Source: Blastocystis sp. Blastoise (Eukaryota; Sar; Bigyra; Opalinata; Blastocystidae). From it: DNA of 64,000 bases. Positions within the stretch are counted from its first letter, which is position 1, and each line of letters begins with the position of its first letter. Made by a program: the position numbers and the translations under genes. This document shows, piece by piece, positions 55,993 through 64,000 of this stretch. The stretch lies in assembly GCA_039096225.1 (NCBI GenBank), contig JBBPEB010000030.1, positions 558,001-622,000 of the forward strand, read 5' to 3'. Under the pieces are notes generated by a model. It saw only the letters and a program-made list of their open reading frames with translations. It did no database searches and was not told the origin of the DNA.

Positions 55993-56027
<35 letters not shown>

Positions 56028-56949
56028 TCGTACAATCCTTCTTCAAAAGTTTCGTTCTGGTGCTATTCAGATTCTTGTTACTACGGATGTCTTAGGAAGA
56101 GGAATGGATATCCCAAACTTAAATTATGTTCTTAACTATGACTTCCCTAGTAATCTAGGAACCTATGTTCATCGTATAGGTCGTACAGGTCGAAAAGGTA
56201 TTGTGGGATATAGTCGATCCTTTCTCACAGGTCGATTCTTTGCTCTCGTTCCTGACCTTGAATTATTACTCAAAGCATCTAGTATATATATATAGATTTA
56301 TTTATTTATTATTTATTATTCTTTTTATTCATTATTCTTTTTATTTATTATTCTTTTTATTCATTATTCTTTTTATTTATTATTCTTATTATTTATTATT
56401 CTTATTATTCAATCATTCTTATTCACTATCAGATCAAAAGATTCCACCCATTCTACATCAAGTAGCAGAAGAACAACGAATTCTAAGAGAATTCCAATCA
56501 TGGGAAGAAAATAAAATGGTATTATTATTATATATTAATTTTATTATATATTAATTTTATTATTTATTAATTTTATTATATATTAATTTTATTATATATT
56601 AATTTTATTATATATTAATTTTATTATATATTAATTTTATTATTTATTATTTTTATTATATATTAATTTTATTATATATTAATTTTATTATATATTAATT
56701 TTATTATATATTAATTTTATTATATATTAATTTTATTTCAAAATATAGGCTATGAAAGAAGATGAAAATGAAGAAAAAGAAGAAACAGATCATTCAAATG
56801 ATATTCATTCTATGCCTATTTCAGACAAACAACAAGAAACAATTAAACCTAAACCTACTCTAAAACGATCTTTTCCTTCCGATAGTAATAACTATAACTC
56901 ACGTCCAAAGAAAATACCCTTAAAACCTATCAAGAAAAACAAAAAATAA
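54439..56949 (+). CDS. DEAD-box ATP-dependent RNA helicase, copy 2
   Basis: Same protein as the left-edge gene, with all helicase motifs intact and two substitutions in the Lys-rich tail. Exon sequence is almost identical; I saw one synonymous change in the first exon (GAT of ATTGATGTA against GAC-type in ATCGATGTA context). Start ATG is at 54439 and stop at 56947-56949. Introns shared with copy 1: after LAQQ (54820-54965), after FIR (about 55547-55648), 56282-56432 (151 nt, 150 in copy 1) and 56519-56748 (230 nt, 102 in copy 1). Introns found only here: 55102-55156, 55758-55812, 55872-55920 and 55975-56024. The two extra introns of copy 1 are absent. Both copies look functional. Confidence 0.93.
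54835..54952 (+). repeat. 32-nt intronic tandem repeat with acceptor-like unit ends
   Basis: About four copies of a 32-nt unit in the first helicase intron. Each of the first units contains TTTATTATATAG, resembling a 3' splice site. Copy 1 carries the same array at about 1856-1970. The true acceptor (AAATATATAG at about 54965) leads into IYNLCLKIQK. Confidence 0.85.
55102..55156 (+). other. Intron specific to helicase copy 2 (55 nt)
   Basis: Starts GTATATATATAATATATA and ends AATATATAG; its body is an 11-nt TATATATAATA-type tandem. It splits the Arg codon of motif Ib (TPGR) in phase 2. Copy 1 is uninterrupted at 1699/1700. Confidence 0.9.
55758..55812 (+). other. Intron specific to helicase copy 2 (55 nt)
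   Basis: Starts GTATTTATATATATTTTA and ends ATATGAATAG. It lies between His-Asp and Lys-Trp, phase 0. Copy 1 is uninterrupted at 1005/1006 (CATGAT joined to AAATGG). Confidence 0.9.
55872..55920 (+). other. Intron specific to helicase copy 2 (49 nt)
   Basis: Starts GTATATAATGATATATAT and ends GATTCTATTAG. It splits a Lys codon (AA|A) in phase 2. Copy 1 is uninterrupted at 946/947 (GAATCCAA joined to ACGTCC). Confidence 0.9.
55975..56024 (+). other. Intron specific to helicase copy 2 (50 nt)
   Basis: Starts GTATATATATATATATAA, contains TAATGATA, and ends in a (TA)n tract with ATATAG. It splits a Glu codon (GA|A) in phase 2. Copy 1 is uninterrupted at 892/893 (CTCAAGA joined to AATTCG). Confidence 0.9.
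56530..56735 (+). repeat. Intronic 16-nt tandem repeat (TATATTAATTTTATTA)
   Basis: About thirteen units in the last intron of helicase copy 2. The same intron in copy 1 (298-399) has only about five degenerate units, so the array changed length after the duplication. Confidence 0.9.
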
Positions 56950-57254
56950 ATCTATTTTTTTTTTTTTATTTTAATAATTTTTCATTTTCTTTTTAATTAT
57001 GTTTTAGGAATACTTTATTTAACTCTATAATTCTATTTATTATTGTATTCCTATTTTTACAGTGATATTTTGTTAAATTTTATTTTTTTTTATGTTTGTT
57101 CTTTAGGATGTAAAATGTTGTCTAGTTTTATAAAATAAAAATATATACTCTATCCAAACTAACAAAATAAAAAAAATGAATAATTAAACATAAGAAACAA
57201 GGGCATATAAATGAATGTTAATAAATAAAAGTGATTCTATTTATAATGAATTAC

Positions 57255-58255
57255 TTACTCATCATTTTCAGGTTGAGGTCCTTCGCTATCACTTGATTCA
57301 TTATTACTATTACTCTCCTCTTGAGATTCTTCTTTCTCATTGTCTTTTTCTTCTTCTTTATTGTCCTCTTCTTCTTCTTTATGATCTTCTTTTTCTATGT
57401 GGTCATCTAATGTCTTTTTAGAGTCATAACCAGTAGTTTCTTCTTCTTCTTCTTCATGAGAACGTTTCATACCTTTCTAAATATATAAAGTATATATCTA
57501 TTAAATATATGCACAAAAATAAAACAATAAATGATATTTAATAAAAAGAAATATAACTAATAATATATATAGGACAATAATGATATATATATATACTAAG
57601 CCTCCATCTCCACTTGCACATCCTCTACAACCACAATAAACACATTCAACAACTGTACCCTTCTTCAATTTTGATTTTGGTACCTATATAATAAATAGTT
57701 ATATATAACAAATATAATAATAAATATTATAAAAAATATAAACATTCATATAATAAAACATCCAAATTTTATAAACATATTAATATAATAAATATTTATA
57801 ATAAACAAATAAATATTATAAATATAATAATAATTCAAATTGTAATAAATTAAAAGTATAAAACATACTCTACAAATACAAGTGGTACCAAAATTATGAA
57901 CACTGTTTTGAGCACATTTCATACAACAAAGATTTTCATAACCAGGCTTTTTCCACATAGCTACAAGAGCTGTATCTACTAACTTCTGTTTAACACAAAA
58001 GTCGTATAATTCCCTTGATATCTTTTTTTGTTTATATAATTGAAAGACGTATCTTGATCTTTGATGATGAATACGAGTAATTGGCCAAACAACCTCGTTC
58101 TTTCGTTTTCCTGTAGTAGATTCATTCTGAGCATCAAGCATCTTATTCTCGAATTCGGCCAAAGTTGGCTCAATTTCATCCCAACCCTAAGCACATAGCT
58201 ATTCTGTAATAGATTAAAATACTTCAGGGAACTTCTTTACACCAATAAATCGCAT
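57255..58255 (-). CDS. BUD31: BUD31/G10 splicing factor with acidic C-terminal extension
   Basis: BUD31 is a small zinc-binding spliceosome component. After a short first exon (MRFIGVKKFPE, ATG at 58255) the protein follows the family closely: GWDEIEPTLAEFENKM, then VVWPITRIHHQRSRYVFQLY, ISRELYDFC, WKKPGYENLCCMKC, FGTTCICRVPKSKL and VECVYCGCRGCAS. All cluster cysteines are visible. Known BUD31 proteins end shortly after CRGC. Here a further exon (57255-57478) adds about 75 residues, mainly Glu/Asp/Lys/Ser, ending EGPQPENDE-stop. Three introns: 58196-58231, about 57680-57867, and about 57479-57598. The join into the extension keeps the frame (GGL to KGMKRSHEE). Confidence 0.92.
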
Positions 58256-58659
58256 CTCCTCAAATAAATGTTTTTAAATAAAATAATAAATTTCCCATAA
58301 TTCTTCTTTGTTTCAAACACGATATTCGTTTTCTTTTCATAAATATTTTTAAATGTTGTTTTCGACGTTAATGAATGCTAATTAAGATGTATATCAATAG
58401 TAGAACATTATGAGATCACATTTGCTATAATTATGACAAAGATTGATCACTTTTTCTAAATTATTTTGAAACATTTTTACTATTATTATTGTAATAATGA
58501 TTGAAAGAAAACACTGATTTACGTCCATCCATTCTTAGTTATAGATTTTAAATAGAAATAAACAAAACCCAAAATTGAAAAAAAAAAAAAATAGAATCCT
58601 TGTATAGTTTGTTTTAAAGAGGATTCAAAATATTATTTAAAAAAAAAAATCATGGATGA
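58256..58659. other. Intergenic region
   Basis: Between the BUD31 start and the TenA-ThiD stop. AT-rich, no feature recognised; presumably carries the BUD31 promoter. Confidence 0.55.
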
Positions 58660-60578
58660 TTACTTCCATTGTCTAGTTTGCCAGCAATGATTGACAGGTC
58701 CTTGTCTTCCTTTACCAATATGTAAATAACGACTTTCTTTCAAACAATTACTGATATATTGTTTTGCTAATTCAACACTCTTTTGAATTGTGTTTCCAAG
58801 TGCAAAATATGCAGAAATAGACGAAGCTAAAGTACATCCAGTTCCATGAGTATTACGAGTATATATATAAGGAGAAGAATAAGTATAATATTGATCTTCT
58901 GATGATATATATAAAACATCTATAGCTTCTAATAACTCATTATTATGTCCTCCTTTAATAAGTACACATTTGGATCCAAAAGAACTCAGTTCTTTCGCTG
59001 CTTTCTTCATCTCCTCTATATCATGACTTATGGGATGACCTAATAAGAACTCAGCCTATATATATTATATATAAGATAAATAAAAATTATCTTTGATATA
59101 AAAATGAATACTATATTTCTATATATATACTTCGGGTTTATTAGGAGTAATGAGATAAGCTCGAGGAAGAAGATTCTTTTTAAGTGAATCAACTGCATCT
59201 TCCTTTAAAAGACTATCACCACTATATATACATATATATATATAGATATATATCCATATGAAAATATAAAGTAATCAAATAATATCTATTCAATAATAAC
59301 ATAATAATATATATATACCTCGTAGCAATCATGACAGGATCTACTACTACTTTAGTAACATGATATTTATCGATCATATTACATACTACATCAATCACTT
59401 CTTTTGTTCCTAACATCCCTGTCTTCATCACATCTGTACCTATATCGCTGAGAACACAATCGAATTCTTCTTCAATAAAGGACATTGGAGGAACATGAAT
59501 ATCTTTCACACCTTGAGTATTTTGAGCAGTTAAAGCAACAATTACATTTGTACTGAATACACCAATGGCCGTACAAGATTTAAGATCTGCTTGGATACCT
59601 GCACCACCGCCAGAATCACTTCCCGCCACAATACAAACGGAGGGAACAGAAGGATAAGATTGTTTGGAATAATAATGACCTCCAATAAATGTAAATCCAA
59701 TTTCATACCAATTCTCTACTACATAAATCGTCTTCTTAGCAAATTCTTTAGGTGCTTTTCCTCCAACTAATCTATAGAGAGACATTACAGTATATCCAAG
59801 TTGTTTCATTATCTTCTGATCCTCTACAGAAGGACGTACCCAAAGAAGGAACTCACTTCCACTCTCAATTCCCACGAATATATCAGGAATACTTGGACCA
59901 CTAATATATACACGATCCTTTAAGGATTTATCTTGTTCTTCTTGTCTTCCATCTTGAATATGAAGAGCATACTCCTTACCTATCGATAAGAAACGAGATA
60001 TACCTTTATATTCTTCCTATATTATAAACATATAGAGATATATATAGAATAATAATAAATAATAAATAAAAATAATATAAATAAAAAATAAAAATAAATA
60101 AATCATAAATAAAAAATACATACAGTAGTAAGAGTATAAGGATTAGGAATAGTTTGAATGGATTTCATGATTTCTTGGAATACACTCTCTTCAATAGGCT
60201 TGCCTTCTTCAACACCTTTACTCTTTAAAAGACTATATATATAACATTTATATACATATATAATAATAATATAAAAATACTCTTCAATTTTCTCTTTATA
60301 ACTATTCATGGCTTCTTTCTATAATTGAATATATAAATAATATTACATTGAATCATATATATATAATAACACTAATATAATAAAGAAAATAATAAATATA
60401 CATTAAGAGTATAATTAAAGAAAGCATTCTTATGGATGAATATATTTTGAAGAACTTGAGTCGTCCAAAGAGGAGATACGCCACTTTGCTGATTAAAGAA
60501 CTCATATTCTAAACGCATAGCCTCACTGTAGTAATGATATAAAGAATCTATATCATCCTATATAATAATAATAATAAT

Positions 60579-60627
<49 letters not shown>

Positions 60628-61302
60628 AGGAAGTCTATCAATAGCATCATTTAAAGCAATACAAGTACCCTATATAATATTATATATAATAAACAAAGCA
60701 TAAAGTCTATAAGAATATACAGCCATTTGGTCTCCAGAATAACATTCTCTCCATTCAGTATACTGATGTCTAGGCAAATCTTTAAAAACATTAGTTAAAA
60801 ATTCTCCAATAAACCAATATAATCTACCACAAGGATTAATAGCAGCAGTAACATCAGCCACAGTTTTTTGTTCATAAGCTTCAGTAAGTAAATTAGTATA
60901 ATCTAAAGTAGGATCTAATGGTTTCAAACTATTCAACGACACATTTCGTTCTTTAGCACGAGCTTCATGATGTTCACGTTCATCAATAGATCCTTTTGCC
61001 CATTCTTTAAAATCTTTAGCAAGATCAGCAAATCCAAGTTTTTCACACATTTCACTGGCTTTCAAATAAGCTTTTTCGTACACAAGTAAATAGAAGTAAT
61101 CTTGATTCAAATATTCAACGAAACTACTTTGAGGGAGATTACCATGGCCTAATCCAACAACAAAAGGACAATATCTAATGATTTACAAAAACAAATTAAA
61201 TATTATAGAAAAAAAAAATAACTATTTGTATATAATATACAGTGATGCATAAGCGTCTTCTAAACAAGCGTTCCAAAAGGAAGTACCTTTATTTTCAGTC
61301 AT
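58660..61302 (-). CDS. TenA-ThiD thiamine enzyme with an unassigned middle segment
   Basis: The N-terminal third is TenA/thiaminase [16 protein letters not shown]; an [13 protein letters not shown] segment whose Cys sits where the catalytic Cys lies; and [11 protein letters not shown] with the conserved late Glu. TenA salvages aminopyrimidine from degraded thiamine. The C-terminal half is ThiD, hydroxymethylpyrimidine (phosphate) kinase: [74 protein letters not shown] and [13 protein letters not shown] (anion hole and catalytic Cys). About 180 residues between them ([19 protein letters not shown]...[17 protein letters not shown]) match nothing I recognise. Start ATG is at 61302 ([10 protein letters not shown]) and stop at 58660-58662. 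About seven introns. The order is the reverse of yeast Thi20-type ThiD-TenA fusions. Confidence 0.87.
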
Positions 61303-61715
61303 TTCTAGAAAAGAAAGAATAAAATAAATTTTTGATTGACATGCAAATAAAAAGATTGGTTCCAAAAAAAATCTCCTTTTCTCTAAATAGATGACACACA
61401 TGTCATGTATTCTCCTCTTTAATTTTGTCTTTATTCTAAGGAAAAGATTGGATAAATTTCATTTATAATTTTAATTTTTGTATTACATATTTTTTTATCC
61501 AATGAAATAGCAAAGTATCTTAGTACTCTATGAATAATATAATATATAAAATAGGAGAGAAATGACGTTTCATTTTTCTCCCTTTAAAAAAAATAAAGTT
61601 GTGTGATTTCTTTTTCATATAAGAAAACAAATAAAAAATGAATACATAATAAACATATAATAGAGTTACAAAAAAAAAAGAGATAAAAAAATGTAGTATA
61701 TAAGATATAAAAAAA
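61303..61715. other. Intergenic region
   Basis: Upstream of the TenA-ThiD start and downstream of the calnexin stop. It holds A-rich runs (61640-61715) and a short ACATGTCATGT direct/inverted motif near 61390-61410. No gene seen. Confidence 0.5.
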
Positions 61716-64000
61716 TTATTCTTGTTTTTCAGAATTTTCTTTAGGAATTTCTTTAGGTTCTTCTTCAACTTGATTTTCTTTTTCTTCTTCAACCTTTTCT
61801 TCTTTTTCTTCAACCTTTTCTTCTTTTTCTTCAACTTTTTCTTTTTCTTCAACTTTTTCAATCTTAGGTTTTCTGAACATACTGAATAATATATAAGAGA
61901 TACAATAAGCAATACAAAGAGTACTGAATATTTTAATACTCATATCAATAATATAATCACGTTCTTCATTATGTTCCCATTGTAAAAGATCATCAACAGA
62001 ATGGCTAATAAATTGACTGAAAGTAAGAGATTTAGGTTTCTTGGAATCTTTTCCTTCAGTAAAAGGATTTTCAATAGCTTTTTTAACTTTGAAAGTTTGA
62101 GTAGCAAATAATTTAGCACAATTCTTATCATGTGTAATCATAATATTATCAAAACCAATATTACTGTTCATAGCCCAAATTTCAAAAGCAATAGCACCAA
62201 TAGGTTCAATTTCTTGAGGATTGGATAATACATAATAATCAGGGTTAGGGATTTCACGAGGAGCCCAAGGTCCTTTATAATCAGGATTAGGTATAGTAGG
62301 AGCATGCCAAATACCCTTATATTTAGGATTTTTAATTTGAGGTCTTTCCCATTTTCCACAGCCATGTATTTCACATTCAGGATTAGGAATAGAAGGAGGT
62401 TCAAAAGTACCATCAAGTTCTTCATCCCAATCTTCAGGTATAGAAACAGAAGGATCAGGAATCATTGTAGGACCTTCTTCTAACCAATCCTCAGGTTGAG
62501 TAGCAGTAATATCTTCGATATATTCAGGTTCAGATTCATCCCAATCTTCAGGTTTAACAGCATCAGGATCAGCAATAACTGCATCATCAACCCAATTAGC
62601 AGGCTTTACATCTTCAGGATCAGGAATAATCTATATATATATATATATATATATTAATAATAATATAAGAAATAGATATCAAAATAAAAATAGAGTATAA
62701 AAGAACTATATTTTAATTTTTAAAAATGATATTATTTTCTTTAAATATAGCAATACTTGAATCTCCTTTATTTTATCTTAATAACAATATGTTATTAAAA
62801 AATAAGAAGTTAGTATTATTGCAAGAAAGATGTGATTGAAATATATATATAAATTAATATATAAAAATATATTACAAATAATAACAATATATATATATAT
62901 ATATATACTTTACTAGGATTAAAAGAAGGTATAAAATCTTTAGCGAAATCACCACTATAAACAGCTCTCTGATCAACTTGAATTTCAATACCTCCATTCT
63001 TACGAATAATAAGGGTATAAAGATGAGTTTTATCATCTAAAAAATAAGAAAGAGTTAGAAGTTTTTGTTATTTATTAATTATATATATAGATATATGCTA
63101 TATTATATTATATTATATTATATTATATTATATTATATTATATACCCACAACAACCTTAGGAGTATTTTGTAAGTGATGTTCAACCCATTTTTTAGATAC
63201 AGGATTATAATGTTGAACTATAACATGAACCTACAAATATATAATAAATATATAATAAATAGATAATAAATAAATAATAAATAGATAATAAATAGATAAT
63301 AAATATATAATAAATAGATAATAAATATATAATAAATAGATAATAAATATATAATAAATAAATAATAAATATATAATAAATATATAATAAATAGATAATA
63401 AATATATAATAAATAGATAATAAATAGATAATAAATATATAATAAATAGATAATAAATAGATAATAAATAGATAATAAATAGATAATAAATATAAATATA
63501 ATTTAAAAAAACATAAAAAATAAAACACATATCTACCTTATTTGTTTCACCACAAAAATCAGGGCCAAACATAATAGAGAAAGGAGAATTTTCTTTAAGT
63601 TCATAACCATTATCAATAGCTCCTTCACGTAATAATTTCATATAAGCACCACTACAAGTAACACCCTTTTGATATCTAACTTCATATTGAATAATAAGAT
63701 CCTTATTCTTATTTTCAATAGGTTTTTCTAATACAGTAGCAATACCATAACGTTGAGCTTCAGAAGTAGTAAATAATCCTTTATCACATTCAATAGAAGG
63801 TTTAGTTACACCATAACCATGACTCCATTGTTGACCAGAATACATATTATCTGAAGAATATACCCATTTACCAAGTTGACTAATATCTTCTTGGAAAGTT
63901 TCTAAGAATTCATAAGAACAAGTTAAAGTATCAGGTTCATAAGGTACACATTTATAAGTAGAGGCATCAAAGTCATTTTCATCAGTATAAATTTTTCCTT
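61716..64000 (-). CDS. Calnexin, ER membrane lectin chaperone (5' part outside window)
   Basis: Binds monoglucosylated glycoproteins in the ER. The lectin domain is visible from 64000 inwards: a FETFQEDISQLGKWVYSS start-like segment, GLFTTSEAQRYGI, the YEVRYQKGVTCSGAYMKLL region, SIMFGPDFCG, then RKNGGIEIQVD. The P-domain repeats follow: IIPDPEDVKPANWVD, DPDAVKPEDWDE and IPEDWDEELDG (type 1), and WERPQIKNPKYKG, WHAPTIPNPDYKG and WAPREIPNPDYY (type 2). A single membrane helix (IFSTLCIAYCISYILFSMF) and a Glu/Lys-rich cytosolic tail (KVEEKEEK repeats) end at NSEKQE-stop, 61716. The membrane anchor separates it from calreticulin. Introns at about 62632-62909, 63040-63143 and 63232-63536. The signal peptide and start lie beyond 64000. 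Confidence 0.93.
63238..63492. repeat. Intronic ATAATAAATAG-type minisatellite in calnexin
   Basis: About 250 nt of 11-nt units (ATAATAAATAG or ATAATAAATAT) in an intron of the calnexin gene that joins CGETNK to VHVIVQHYN in frame. Confidence 0.9.

Larger units (their letters stand above)
54229..57046. repeat. Right arm of large inverted repeat (helicase gene copy 2)
   Basis: Reverse complement of 1-2575, with expansions. It starts just after the APC8 stop and includes promoter, gene and 3' flank of helicase copy 2. The outer end cannot be set because the left arm is cut at the window edge. It is longer than the left arm mainly because of four extra introns and a longer last intron (230 against 102 nt). 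Confidence 0.93.

Overview
The window is nuclear DNA from an AT-rich unicellular eukaryote. Every gene is split by many short spliceosomal introns. They nearly always start GTAT and end TAG, and are built of TA, TAA, TTTA or other AT-only repeats; by eye there are well over a hundred. Coding exons are recognisable islands between them, and TAA, TAG and TGA all act as stops. The gene set (class I PITP, HID1, tetraspanin, MSH5, a RING-PHD-BRCT protein, a TenA/ThiD fusion, a membrane calnexin) argues against a fungus and suggests a protist. I cannot place it further from sequence alone.

Layout, left to right: a DEAD-box RNA helicase gene (minus); a HID1-family gene (minus); a very large HEAT-like gene resembling the proteasome adaptor ECM29 (minus); a tetraspanin (minus); a giant tail-anchored coiled-coil gene (minus); a phosphatidylinositol transfer protein (plus); a secretory fucosyltransferase-like enzyme (plus); a YLPM1-like P-loop protein (plus); MSH5 (minus); an Asn/Ser-rich ubiquitin-like-domain protein (minus); a class IV PLP aminotransferase (plus); a BRCA1/BARD1-like RING-PHD-ePHD-BRCT protein (plus); an F-box-like protein (plus); APC8/CDC23 (plus); a second, near-identical copy of the DEAD-box gene (plus); BUD31 with an acidic tail (minus); a TenA-ThiD thiamine salvage/synthesis fusion (minus); and calnexin, whose 5' part runs off the right edge (minus). 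The genes are unrelated housekeeping, meiotic, secretory and splicing functions with no operon-like logic.

The main discovery is in the two helicase copies, which form an inverted repeat at about 1-2575 and 54229-57046. Their exons are almost identical, yet they differ by six whole introns. Two (43 and 50 nt) are present only in the left copy and four (49-55 nt) only in the right copy. At each site the other copy has the exact uninterrupted coding sequence. Four other introns are shared. This is a direct snapshot of very recent, precise spliceosomal intron gain or loss, in both directions, and it involves the simple GTAT...TAG AT-repeat introns that fill the whole window. Introns that have grown by tandem duplication, some with a 3' splice-site-like end in each repeat unit, support the idea of an unusually fluid intron population.
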